From positions 1,316,754-1,380,753 of the forward strand of contig JACDOX010000067.1 in NCBI GenBank assembly GCA_014549065.1: DNA of 64,000 nt, read 5' to 3'. Position 1 is the first letter of the stretch. Each line of letters opens with the position of its first letter. This stretch comes from Cardinalis cardinalis. Lineage: Eukaryota > Chordata > Aves > Passeriformes > Cardinalidae. The position numbers and the translations under genes were made by a program. Shown piece after piece: positions 51,765 through 64,000 of the stretch. The notes beneath the pieces were generated by a model, which made no database searches, was not told where the DNA came from, and saw nothing but the letters and a program-made list of their open reading frames with translations.

Positions 51765-52065
51765 GCAGGGCGGGATATAACAGCTCCTGTTCACTCGAGA
51801 GGAATAGTGACCTGCGGCACAGGGCTTTAAACACTTCCATTGTCAGCCTTTCAGAAATCTGTCCAGTTGCAGATGACTTTGTCAACTCTTAGGAAGTAAT
51901 TCTGTGTCTGTCTTTCTACATAGCAAATGAACCTAATTGCCTGCTCGCTGTCTGAAGGTTTTGTCAAGGAAGTGCAGAGAAAGAGGAGGGTTTCTCTGTC
52001 TCTGATATATCCTTTCACATTGTCATCTTGTTATAACCTGCTGTCTTTTCATATTAGTCCAGGTA
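51765..52065. other. candidate conserved non-coding patch
   Basis: About 300 bp of higher-complexity, GC-richer sequence including the CpG-containing words gggcggga, ctcgagagg and cctgcggcac, in otherwise AT-rich DNA where CpG is scarce. No open frame or repeat is recognised. This is suspected regulatory DNA only. Confidence 0.25.
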
Positions 52066-53183
52066 TGCATTCTGGCTAGATTTTAATGAAAACTTCTGTT
52101 GCCTGGCTGCTAGGGAAGTAACTTTTTGGGGGGTAAGTGCATTGACACATTTTAACTATAAACACATTTATATAATTAATATTGTTTGTGTTCTGGTGAG
52201 ATACTAGATGTCCAGAAAACTCCAACAGAATCTCAGGAATCAGTAAATTATCTCCAAAATGAAATTTCTTTTCTTTATCCAATCTGGTCTTCTTATTAGC
52301 ACAAACATTTCATCCAATAAAACAAAGTTTTTAGGCGGAACTGGTATTTTGTGCTCTTGGGCAAGTTCCTATATGTAACAATTCATTAAATTATTAGACA
52401 TCAGGCTATTTTTAAAAACGATGTGCAGGCCAGTTTTGTGTGTGTGCATTAGTCATAAGCAGTGTAGGAATTGTGTAATCAACATTTCATCACTATTAAT
52501 GTGAATTAGATTCATCTGTAATCTCATTTTAGATTGAGAAACAGCAAACCAATTCATCTAACATTTATTTGAAGAATGTACTTTGGGCATAACCTGGTGA
52601 CAGCAGTAGCTTTCCTCTGTACNGAATATGCATTAAAAATGAGTATATTGTATCCTAGTTTCATATTACAAATATTTCCAGTAAAAGAATACAAATCAAT
52701 GCTGTATTTTAGCATCTAACTTGCAGTTTAACTATACCACTGTATCATGTCCTATATATCGAATTAAAACTGTAGTTTGATCCAGTAGTCTTTAATATTA
52801 GTGGTCAAGTACTAAAGGAAGTAAGCTTAAAGACTCATTCTAGAACTACAGCTTATTTCATTCCATGCGTCATATATTTTACCAGAGGACTCCTTAATGT
52901 AGCAGAAATCAGATTTGGTGTGTATTTTTACACAAAATCAAATTCAAAAGGCGCCATCTCAGACTCCTACAAAACATTAGGATAGATAGGATTCACTGGT
53001 CAAGGAGGCATAAGGATCACATATATTCTAAATTCAAATGCGGAATAAACTTTAGTCAGTTTTGGTTTCTATGTGCTTTTTCAGTGCTTACTGAATGCAA
53101 AGAATCTCTAATGCTCTATTTATATCTTAAAAGATAAACACTTTGGGAGGGGAGGAGCTATTAATACAGACATGTAAAATTAT

Positions 53184-53236
53184 CAGAAAAACTCTAGATG
53201 GCGTCTTATAAATATGAACAAGGTATTCTAATACTG
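53184..53236 (+). repeat. inverted repeat, left arm (53 bp)
   Basis: Pairs with 54215-54267: of 53 positions 50 are complementary, two mismatch (53202, 53219) and one faces an N (54265). Both mismatches are C/T differences when the arms are read in the same sense. Key words are actctagatggcg, cttataaatatgaac and gtattctaatactg. Confidence 0.9.
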
Positions 53237-53878
53237 GTTCATTTTTAGTCTCTTCTGTTTATTTAGAAGTTCATTTGGTGAAGTGAAANGCAATGCTCAT
53301 CTTAGAAAGATTTCACAGTTCTGACTTGGGGCTTCAAAATAATGAGTGAAGGAACTGCAAATAGTCCCTGTTACTTAGTCTCCTCTAAGACTGTCTTCTA
53401 CTGGTTGTTTTTGGTTTGTTTTTGTTCTTTTGTTGGGTTAGGATTTTATTTAGTTTGGGGGTTTTTTTGAGGAGCCACTCCTTGTCACATCTTGTTTCCT
53501 TAGTCTGAAAGTCTCCTTGCCTATATCATTGTTCTTAGTTGAATATAGTGTTCAGACTTGCTAAGAGTATATAACCTGAAAATCCTTGTTGGAGCCTNGG
53601 ATTTCTTGTCACAGAGCCAAGGGTCAAATAAACCCTTACAACTGGAAGACGTCTGAACGTAGCATAAGAAATATGTGTNTAAGTTACAAAGTAATATTTT
53701 CATTTCTTGTGTGTCATACTCTCCGTTTTAATCCATTTGTGTCTGTATAACACAGTGTTAATTTTATTCACACAGGCAGAAGGAACAAAACCTGGAGGTT
53801 TTCACCTTGGTTAGGTTATATTTTCAAGTTTGTCCGTCTAGTATTTTAATTTGTAATAATCCATCTCTAACTGCTCAG

Positions 53879-53937
53879 ACTCTGTCCTCTTTATAGTCTA
53901 CACTGTTAAGAAGTGTAGACAATAAAGAGGACAGAGT
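53879..53937. repeat. near-perfect 26-bp stem, 7-nt loop hairpin
   Basis: The arms 53879-53904 (actctgtcctctttatag then tctacact) and 53912-53937 pair at 25 of 26 positions; the only mismatch is 53895 with 53921. The loop is gttaaga. The hairpin lies between the arms of the wider inverted repeat but is not centred on it. Possible origins are a template-switch mutation or a short inverted duplication; a small-RNA hairpin is less likely. Confidence 0.9.
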
Positions 53938-54214
53938 GATGGCCTTGGGGATGGCATGGGGATGTTTCCCTATTTCTCTGTGCTTTTTTGATCACCCANC
54001 CTCTGTAAAATCTTGTGAATAAAATAGCAAAAATAGATAACTTAAATTCTAGCACTCACCCTAGAATTTTTTGTGCAAATAGTTCTTGCAAAGCTGGAGA
54101 TTTTCTAGATGGGTCTAATATGAGAGGCNGGCTGAGGTGGGAGAAAAAGTGGTACTATGTATAGCCCATAATTAACACTGAAACTGAGCTCTGCGCTAAC
54201 AGCCNTAGGTAACA

Positions 54215-54267
54215 CAGTATTAGAATACCTTATTCATATTTATAAGACACCATCTAGAGTTTTTNTG
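54215..54267 (-). repeat. inverted repeat, right arm (53 bp)
   Basis: Partner of 53184-53236 with 978 bp between the arms. The match stops sharply at both ends. I see no clear target-site duplication outside the arms (aaaattat on the left, tgctgtat on the right), so membership of a DNA transposon family is unproven. Confidence 0.9.
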
Positions 54268-57200
54268 TGCTGTATTGATGTTTTGTAATCTCCTGATTCT
54301 ATTTTTATTAATTTCTTTGCTGTTCGATATTCATGTATGATACTATGGGAACACATAGGGCAGGAAAGACTTAAATAGGTTCTACCTTAGAGAGATTGTA
54401 GAGCTGGATGCCTTTCTGAGAGAGGAGTGGTTCAGAACAGCATGGATAAAGGGATGACCCCCGGGCAGAAGTTCTCTTCTCAACAATATATTATTATATT
54501 GCTGCCATGCTTAAAAAATGTTTGCAAGAGTTTGGCAAGGTTTTCTTTGGGCTCTGTTGTCTGAATTTTCCTTATCTTGGGGAATAAAATCTTTCTGAGA
54601 CATTTTGACTGCAGTTACCTATGGCTTCTACTGGGCAGTAGTGAAGGCAGAACAATCTGCAGTGTGCAGTTNACAATTTTTGTCATGCTTTAGTTAGTTT
54701 TCTGTCATGTAATTAGTATACAATTTTTTGAAGGGATTCTTTTTAATGATATATGAAGCAAGGTAACTTTGAATTTTGCATCTTATATTTTTTAAATTTT
54801 AGGAGATACAGAATGAATTCCTGAACTTGGTCTATAGCTACAGATATTTGAAATGTTTCTGTCCTTGAATTCCAGAAAAACAGATCTTATTTGGAATGAC
54901 ATTATAAAAATTAATCATGCAAATATTGAACCAACAGAATTACTAATATTATCTGGCAGTAAGACAAGTTAAATGTTTTAATAGTTTTGTTTGTTTAAAA
55001 AAAAGCCTTTCAGAAAGAGAAATTACTTCAAGCTGCTCCTAATAGTTTTCAGTAACATGGAAATTTTTCATTATGTGCTTTGTGAAAAAACATGCGGAAA
55101 GGTAAAACTGCTTTATTTATACAAGTGATTATTAGTATGGAAGTAGAGATTCCCAGCTAACACACAGCAGATTGACACAACTGAACAGTGCTTGTCTCTA
55201 ATAATGAGATCAAGGCATGTGACTCAGCAAACAAAAAATGGAAATAGTTCAAAATAAGCCTTTCTTTCCTACCAAGAAAAGTATTCTCTATCAAGAAAAT
55301 AATGAACCAGTTGGAGGTACATATATCCATCACCACTGGAATGTATCTCAACAGAGCTGTTAAATTTCAGGATGGACCATGTGTTCATCTCTGGGTGCAC
55401 TTCTGCACCTGTACACATTTTTAGAAGGCTTAATGCTTCTCTTTGTATTTCCTGTCTCATGTGGATAGAATCTGTTTCTCTTTATTATATAAAAGTAAAC
55501 TCAGTGTTGTTTCAAAGCAAGTGAGCATCATTAAGAGAAATAGTATTTCATATTTGCATGGTGCACAGAACCAATCAGCACACAATGACTTCCAGATTTT
55601 GAAACTTTAATTGTTCAGCATTCTCTCATGGGTGGTTCATATTTAATGTTTCCTTGTATGCTTTATTTTAAGGACCAAAGTTATGTCCACCAAGTGTCCT
55701 ATCTTGCTTTAGCATCATGTTTTAGTTCTTCAATTGCATTGATGGTAAAGATGACTATTCAAATGAAGCAAGAATTAAAGAATACAGGAGGCTTTCTGGT
55801 GTATCTGAGCAAGTTTTTTGTCAAATTCCAAGTGTTTCAGCAGAAGATTTTTTTCTCCCTACTCTTGGAAAAATCCAACTTATATCACACTGAAGATATG
55901 TATCACTAATTCCCTAAAGACCGGGTGCCAGTATTGTTCTCCTATGATGGATGTTAGTCACATCACCTGCTGCACTACTAGGAGATGCGCAGATAGCCTA
56001 GGGAAGAGGGTGAAGTAGGAACCTGAATCCAGGAAGTATTTCCTGTAGAATAATTAGTAGCTTGTCTGTGTATTCTTTCCTCTCTACCACTCATTTATCT
56101 GAATAGGTTTTAGATTTCTTTTTTTNCNTTNTTTTTTTCTCTTCAGAAGTGTAAAAAGAGAGAAGCAAAACCTATCTGACATAATTAAAGCATGCAAGCT
56201 CAATTTAATGTACTAATAATATGGTAATGCTAAAAATTAATCTGTTTCTTTTGATGTAAAGTGCTGTCAGGGTTTTGCATCTCACCAAATTGTCGAGTTT
56301 AATGCTGGCAATGAGCATAAGTCTTTGTCTTGACTGAAAAGACAATCTTTTTTTTTTTAATGTAAGTTAAGCAGACAGTGGTCCTAGCTTGTGTTTTCAG
56401 TAAAAAGTAGCATTTTGGTATTTTAGGCAAATTGTTCTAATAGGTGTGTCTCAGATATTTTTAGCAGATTAAGGCCATTCTCAATGCACAGGAAGGAATT
56501 TATTATTTAATTAGTATGTCCCCTTGAAAGGTTCAATAGGGCCTCCTTTCACTAGTGACCATTGTTATCTGTGTCAAGGTGTGATATATAGTGTATTATA
56601 TAAATTACACTACTGTCAGCAGATTATATTGGGGAATAGTAAAAAAAAATGTCCATGACTTTAAACCTGTGCTTTTATGTAATGAAATTTAATGGTTTAG
56701 TTGTATGGTTAGGAATGTTTTAAAGTAGAACTTNTACATGGTTAAGGACTTGCACTGGTTACGAGCGCATTAAAAATGAACTAAAAGCACCAGCAGAAGG
56801 TCTGAGGCACAGCAGGCACATCTGCCTCACACGTTCCAGGAAAAGCAAAGCAAGTCACCAAAAAATAAACAGACTGGAAGATCGGACAGAAAAGAACATT
56901 GTTTCCAGTCTTCTCATGATAATTGCATATAGTAGACATATTTGCAAAACAATTTCTTTAAAGTTCTATATCTTATAAGGGAGTAATTTACTTCAGCCTG
57001 GACTAAGCTCGTTTTTGAAAGGTCTTGGATGGTCAGTACAAATGTATGCTGGTTTTTAGTTCTGTTCTAATACAGCTCATAGCTGGTTTAAGATAATGTT
57101 CTTTTTCACTCTTTACCTGTGCTTCCTAAAATGTGCTTTTCACTATCTCTGTTTTACTACCTAAAGAGGATTAAAGGGATAGAGCTACTCTAGAATAATA

Positions 57201-60200
57201 ACTCCCCCTTTCCTTGTTGCCACCTGCCCNGAGTCACACCAAAGTTGATACTGCAGTTGAAGCCTTAGCTCTGTGATGTGGGTTATTTTTTCCTAAATTG
57301 ATGAATGAGTAACATGACAAGCATAATCTAATTTATGGAGAGACAAAATTGATAATTTTGGGATCAGTGGTCAAGTGTGTATGTTTTTTATCTTAAAAAT
57401 ACGTACATAATATTGCAGTGTATTTACATGCCCCTTACATAGTAATACAATAATACAAAATGAAGAATTTTCAGTCTTTTTCTTGCTGCCTTTTATGAGA
57501 TTTTAGAATAGAATGTGAGGGGAACTGACCCCTTTATAAAAGATATTGTTGTAGAACTCCATGCTTTTAGGCGTCAAGCAGTAAAAACCTTGCAACAAAA
57601 CAAAAACCTTTAAGAACCTTGTTTATTGAATTCTGTTGGCTAAAACTGCCAAAAATAAATTAATAGCTGTTACCACTGCAGTGCTTTTTTTGTTCACAAG
57701 AAAAATACCTTGACATATTTTTTCATTCTGTGATTGGTGCACATTTCAAGGGTATAAATTAATCTTCAAAGGATCCTAGGGAATATCTTTCCTGGACACT
57801 TCACTTATACATCAAGTTGGCCATGTTAGCAATCTAATCACAATCCTGTAATTCAGTGGACAACAATTCCTTATTGTGAACAATGTAGCAGCTTTTACTA
57901 TCATTTAGGTCAGCCTAAGATTGCTGATGCACCATATGTTTCAGGCCATGGATGATGGATGGTATCCTCTGGTGCCCATCCCTAAGTGATTGGAAAGATT
58001 GAAGACACACAGTTCACTTAAGCTTGCTTACTATTACATCAAGTAATCAGTGTGATAGGCAAACCTGTGCTCTCTGTGTCACACTGCCCAACTTTCTGCA
58101 GGGACATTGTGTCAAAAAAACAATCTAAGAACATTTCCAGATGACAGGCCAGTTACTAGAACACCCATTTAACAACTGGATTCATCTAAAAAGCTTAATA
58201 ACATGGAAAAGTCAATACATGTTTTTAAAACACCTTTATTTATATGAACCAGACATGGTGTTTTGTTTTTAAAGGGTTTTTTATTTCAAGATTGAACTTC
58301 TGCAACCAAGGTATAATAAAGCAATCCTTTTCATAGTTCAGCCTCTAGTATGTCAAAACATTGTGTTTAATGTTAATCAGAGAGAAAGACTACTCTGAGA
58401 TCATCTTAAATGCTTTAGAAGTTGTTTACAGTTTTGTGGGTAGAAACATGTAACATCAGTTTCAAGTTTAAGACTGAAATATTTTTTTATTTCCCAGTCC
58501 CTGTCTCTACTGACAGCACTCAGTGTTGTTTTTATTTTCCTCAACTTTGTTGCACCAGCATCAAACCTAGGAAATTGAGAGCGTCGTCCTTTTTAGGAAG
58601 TTTTAGGTGGCACTGTGCTCAGAAGNCTTTTATATGGTACAGAAGGAAAAGCCTGGATAATACTCTCTCACTTTGCATAAAAATCCTGTAAGACTTGCAG
58701 CATTTGTTTCAGCAGTCAGAATAGATACAACTAAATAACATCAAGTGAGGTATTTAAAATGTTATAATTTAAAACTGCTACTGGTCTATAGTATTGTAAA
58801 AATGGTAAAATAACCGAGTTGAAAGCTGAGTACATAGGTCATAGTATCTGTATGCCACTTCAACCATGAAAAGGAGCTAGGCAGTTCTGTGAATTCAAAA
58901 GTCAGACTTTCAGGGCAGACTTCCTCTTGTGAGTCCTTTGATAGATGACACACTGAATTCCATATCCAGACAATTTAGGCAGCAGCCTCTAAAGNAAATA
59001 TTAAACTAAGGCAATGGGAAAAAAAGCTATTCTGAGGAAAAGAGTTTGGGGAGTAGTGATTAACACTGACTTTAAAACCAAGGATGTCAAAAACATGGGG
59101 AGTAGATGTGTTGGTATTAGCAAGACTCATTGCAGGACAGAAAATGTTAGAAAGCTGAATAATTCTTGTAGACAATGTCTGAATATATGAACCTGTCCTT
59201 GTTAGAACTGAGTTTTTTGCCATCAATGACACTTTGGTTGCTTACTGAGACACTTGCTGGGGAGAAATGTTTCCTGCTTTACTGTAACTTGTTCTGCTCT
59301 GAGGATGCTCACAGTGGAGCACTAGAGCTGAGAGAGTAAACCCAGAACAAAGTTACAAATGAATGNGAGGATGAATCTAAGCATTTCAAATATAAATTGC
59401 ACTAGACTGGAATAGTTCATTTGGAAGAAGCCTACAGCAATTGTTTAGTCCAGGACACTACTTTGGCCTTGTCAATGAGGGAAAGAGACTTATAATTAAG
59501 GAGAAAGGACTTGAAATATCTGAAAACATATTTTTCTTCAAAGGACATTTGAAGAGAGTGAATGAGACTAACTTCTGGAAAGTTGCTTTAGCGACCCCAT
59601 TAGCTAATTAAGCTAATAGAAACTTTAACTTAAATATAGCCCAGAGTCAAACTCATGTACTCAAAAATACTTTGTGGATTTTTTTGCTTTTCTAAAATCA
59701 GACGTGTCACTCAATGTGGTAAGTGTAGAAATGACTGGGTCATAGTATTTGTCTCCAGGTTGTACTTTGAAATGAAAGAGGCAGTGCAGCCTTAACCGGT
59801 GTGAATCACAGGCAGCTCTGAGAATCCCAGATGAAATATCCTCTATTTGTACTGTGAATAGAAGTCACTGCTCTTGTCTGAACTGTGCCCCCCAAGTCAG
59901 GGTTGTTTGGGTGGCTGTAAGTACTTTATATTGGTCAGGTAGTGTAGTATCTTCTCCTAAACTTTTTTTTGTTAAACATCACAGTCATGGACATAAGTAT
60001 TCAATTTTTGCTGAAAGCAAATGTGCTATAATTGTTCTCAGGCTTTGCNAAGATGTATTATGTGATATCTGTAGCATCACATCAGTGAAGATTGGAATCA
60101 CCCCCAAGTCATTAGGAAAATAGGATTTACATTTTGGAAAAAGTAAATTAGCTCCTTTCTGAGGGAGGAAGCACCAGTAGATTTTGGCTCTTACACATAG

Positions 60201-60429
60201 CAGGGATTTATCTGTATCTTTTAGATGAGGCACTTCCCCCTGAACAATCAGCCCTATCACTGCAATAAGAACCCTGTGATAAAACTGATTATGTTTTTTC
60301 AATCACCACAGTTAAAAAGTAAAGAGGTTAAGCTTCTAACTACTGCGATCTGCTGCCCTTATAAAATGGTATAAAGATGGCAGACACTTATGTTAAACAC
60401 TGTGGATTGTTGGTAAAGTTAACCGTGTG

Positions 60430-60690
60430 CATCCAAAAGTGGCAGAATATGGACTAAGGTGCAACCTCAATCTGTGCTGTAATAAAGTAGCTGTTCATCT
60501 GTGGTCAGAGATCGTCATGAAAGACCTTGAGTTCCTTCACTTTATTTTGCAGAAAGGCCATCAGACAGCTTTGCATCATCTAACTCTATCAATCAAGGAC
60601 CTCAACCACTGCTTTCTGCTGAAAGCTTTCCTGTTTGGCTCTGTTTTTCACAGACAGCTCAATAACTTGTCTGTGGAGCTGTGATAAATG
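60430..60690. other. candidate conserved non-coding patch with an open frame
   Basis: About 260 bp of non-repetitive, GC-richer sequence. It stays open for 85 codons on the + strand only if GTG is taken as a start, and lacks a convincing donor or acceptor pair. The peptide has no recognisable family. It is more likely a non-coding element than a gene. Confidence 0.2.
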
Positions 60691-63600
60691 TACCATGTGC
60701 TTCTAAACTGTCTCTTTAACACTGAACTGAATTTCAACTCGTAGTGCTTGTAACTAATTGTTTTCATCAGAAACATTTTTTTTTACCCATTATTATTCCA
60801 GAGGCTCTGATTATCTTTTTTTTTTTCAATTATCCTATGGCCATGGTAATACTTAAAAGCTTCCCTACATACAATGGACTCCTAGAAAACTAGATTTTAC
60901 TCAGTGAATAGGCTGCCTAGTATAAAGAATAAAATTAAAGGGAATCTGTATGAACAAGAAGTATAAATCTCTAATATTTTTTAGATGTATGAAGACCAGT
61001 ACGTATGTGAGTCAGTCCTAAGTAAAATTCAAAAGAGAAGACTAAAAATTCAGTGCAGTTTAAGGATTGAGAAAATATGATGACTTATGACAAAATGTTT
61101 ATAAAATCTGTCATAGTAATTAATGTCCTAAACAAGAATACAAGTAAAAGCTTTACATTTTGGGTTGTTAGGCATCTTGGAACCTATATGCNGAGAAACT
61201 TTTTTTGAAATTAAAAAAAAGAAAAATTATTACAGTATGTTTATTACTGTGATAATGTACAAGTTCTACTTTGAAAATTCACAACTGATTAGTTCATTCA
61301 AGTTGCAAAACTGTAGTACACATTCAGAATCAGAATAAAACAATCTTTTCAAGGAAAAGTGGCATATGTAATTACTTAAAGGAAAATGAAAGCCACAGCA
61401 GAAGCTGTTCTGGTATAATTGAACGTGGCTCCTCTCAAGTATAATTTTGCTAGAACTCTGGCAACCAGGGCTTTGATTTTTGGCCTGTATTTGGATAAAA
61501 CATACCAAGATGAAAATCTAATTTCTAGTTTTCTTTTAGTGATTTTAGGAGGAGGAGAGGAAAGAGCATAAGGCATGTTAATTGCTTTTGGGAATAAGCT
61601 ATTCCAGGTTAAGAAGAATAAATATTGTACACTCTGAAAAGTGTGTTGATTTTTAGTGAACAGAACTAATTTACACATTCTTCATTTAGAGTACAGAGGT
61701 AAAATGGATCCTTTGGTGAATGTAGTCACAGCATAAATGTGCAGAATAAAAAATGAAACGGGATGGTGGTATTGTATTGCATGAAAAGCAGGACAAGCAG
61801 TGGAAAAGAGCAGCCCATCATGCATTAGCTGTCACTACAATGGTGCAGGGGCAGAGGGTACGTCAAAACACTGCTAGATTTGTTTAAAAATTTTAGTGTG
61901 TATTACCTATCTAGGATGGTTTTCTGTAAGAGAACAGTTTCCTGTTATTACAGTACCAGTTGGGTACAGTAATTTTTCTGATTCTCCTTTCCATACATAT
62001 ATCCTTGCAAGCCTATAGTTAGATCAACTCTATTATTTGCATTTGTTTTCTCTTGCTGAGCAAAGCTAAATGGAATTTCTGCTCATAGTTGGTCCCACTG
62101 GATGGATCTCATGAGTCCTCCTCTCTCTCTTTGATTACATTTTCAGGTGTTCATTAAGAGATGTATCTCCAAACCCTGAATCTAATTCCAGATTGCACTG
62201 TTCTGCTTTGCACTATTTCACCAGTAAATAATTAACGTAAGTCCAGCTGATTTATGTNATGACAGATTTACTCTGCTAGGCAGAAGGTTCTGCTGATGCA
62301 CAGCTTTGTAGTGTCTTGTTCTGGGAAAATTGGTATGAAGCTACTGCGAACAACTCTTGACTTCCAAAATTCCTTGTACTCTCACAGCTATGAAATGGAG
62401 AATCCATTTTAAGGCAAATTGAATGTAATATTTTAAGGAAATCTAGCAGACTTACAATACACATAATTGTCTAGTGTCAAGACAGAAATCAAAGCATCAA
62501 GACTGAGTACATTTTACTGATATACTAGATGCAGTAAGAAAATCTTTCTCGGTAGTGGAAGCTACTGCTGTTTTAAATACATGAGGCAAAGCTACAGGCA
62601 GATTTTTGAACAACTTTTATGATTTAATACATTTATAATCAAATTCTATTTCAATTGCATGCAGGCTGAGAGTGCAGGAGCTGGTTACTGTTACTGGTCC
62701 CCTAAATGAATGCACTAAGATTTAGAAGCTGGGTTCACTAACAATGAGTTTAATTGATATCTACACACAGTACTGAAGTCCCAAAATTGTATTCTGGGCA
62801 CACACTTGACTCAGTGAAAAATTGGGATAGATTATGTAGAGACAGAAATGTGTAATTCCCCTTGCAAAGTCCTCACAAGTGCAGAGGGAAGGCGAGTGGC
62901 CAAGACAACCCCTTGCGTGAGCTACCCAAGCTACTGGCAGCTACAAGGTCTTTAGAAGCAGTGATAAATTTGAGGGTAGTCGTCTGACTTGCCTTAATCA
63001 GCACTGATTAAAAAGATCTAAATGGCTCCTGGCAGCCCCTGGATCAGAAGGATACAGATGCTCTCTCCCTAGTGGTATGCCAGTCACCACTGGGTAGGTA
63101 AATTCCATCTGTAAATGTCAGGGGTAACATTTCAGTCAAAAGTTGTACAGTGGCACTCAGAAGAGCTGATATACAGTGAAGATATAAGAAGAATGTAAAT
63201 AACACTGCAAATATTACAAATTTATTGTGTACATTGATTGGGAGGCCTTTTGGAGANGTCATGTTCTTTTTTACTGACTCTGAAAAGCTATGGCCTAAAT
63301 AGAGAACACCTTAGAGATAGGCAAGAAAAATTAACAATATAAATGTAATTTTAAAAGCTGGTTAGCTGAAAGAGGAGATAAATGAGAAATAATATTGTAG
63401 AAGTATACATATTGTTTGACAAAATTAAATCAACTAATNACTCTTTATCCTTTTTCATGATTCAAGACCATGCAGGAATGCAATTAAATTGAAAGGCTGA
63501 AACTTTAGAAAGTTTAAAAGAAAATATTTCTTTATGTTACCTAGTGTCTCAGATTCCCCTTCATTGAAATGGGACAGTGTTTTTCCTCCATCTCCAGCTA

Positions 63601-64000
63601 GTATTTTAATTTTTCTGAGTTCTTAAACACCAGTGGTATAAGTTAAAATTAGTTATGCAAAGGAACACAGAATTGAATAGAGCACAATAATTTTTCTGTN
63701 GCATTTTTAATATAGTCTCTAGACTTCAGTAAGTGGCTAAAAGACATCTTCCATAGAATTAATAATAGTGACTTTAAAAGGACAGAAAAGCTAATTTTTG
63801 TGGTTGCTGTAGTTAATTGTATTCACAGTGAATTATTTGCAGATGAAGAGAACCTAATCANTTATCTTTCCTTACAAATCAGTTCTCAAAAATGATATTT
63901 AGAAATTCGGCCTTATACTGCTAATTCATGCAGAACATAAATATATAGCTATATTCCTACAAATTCAAACAAGCAGTGGTAATATACCTGAGGAATGAGA

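Larger units (their letters stand above)
48379..64000 (+). other. 3' part of WDR72 locus or downstream intergenic DNA
   Basis: No exon is recognised in these 15.6 kb. The expected human-type end of WDR72 (a Cys-containing tail) was looked for by eye and not found, so this is either a further long intron or flanking DNA. In mammals a gene-poor interval lies beyond the WDR72 3' end toward ONECUT1. Contents noted: a wide inverted repeat (53184-54267), a strong hairpin (53879-53937), and a few non-repetitive patches that might be conserved elements (51765-52065, 60430-60690). Open frames here (such as 50732-51094 on the minus strand) show no family features. Confidence 0.6.

Noticed and set aside
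53184..54267. A named hAT or mariner transposon
   Set aside because: The ends do not carry a terminal motif that I can assign, and neither a TA nor an 8-bp target duplication is evident.
62866..62890. Possible end of WDR72 (a PCKV reading)
   Set aside because: Four residues match the human tail, but the frame continues past them, no stop follows at the expected place, and the residues before do not match.

Overview
The window is nuclear DNA of a vertebrate, almost certainly a bird and probably a passerine. It is AT-rich with few repeats. It carries avian-type CR1 retroposon ends and one SINE with a tRNA-Ile-like head and a CR1-like tail, an arrangement I recall from passerine SINEs. There is no prokaryotic-style gene packing. 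About 140 isolated single N bases are scattered through it (counted by eye).

The one gene I can support is WDR72 (WD repeat-containing protein 72), on the + strand and partial. I found 15 exons between 1338 and 48378. Every junction uses AG/GT splice sites and the reading phase is kept across all 14 junctions, giving about 944 codons with no stop or frameshift. The first exon seen corresponds to about residue 114 of human WDR72 (from memory), so the 5' exons lie upstream of the window. Exons at 1338-10839 encode WD40 beta-propeller sequence. The exons at 21495 and 37573 encode a fast-changing linker followed by blocks shared with WDR7. Exons at 41176-48378 lead into the C-terminal helical part. 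The last exon (48274-48378) is divergent and less certain. I did not find the final human-type C-terminus in the 15.6 kb after it.

Region by region: 1-10.8 kb holds closely spaced exons in short introns, plus an antisense CR1 fragment near 7.4 kb. 10.8-21.5 kb and 21.7-37.6 kb are long introns; they contain a possible minus-strand coding relic near 17.8 kb, several short inverted repeats, and a sense CR1 relic near 34.7 kb. 37.6-48.4 kb holds the last six exons, the SINE (38.7 kb) and an antisense CR1 about 50 bp after an exon donor (47.55 kb). 48.4-64 kb has no recognisable exon. Its most striking features are a 53-bp inverted repeat with arms about 1 kb apart (53184-54267) and, between the arms, a near-perfect 26-bp stem hairpin (53879-53937).

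In mammals WDR72 is linked to vesicular acidification with the V-ATPase, and its loss causes enamel hypomaturation and renal tubular acidosis. An intact reading frame in a toothless lineage suggests the gene is kept for a role other than enamel. I saw no operon, CRISPR array, tRNA gene, rRNA gene or viral gene.
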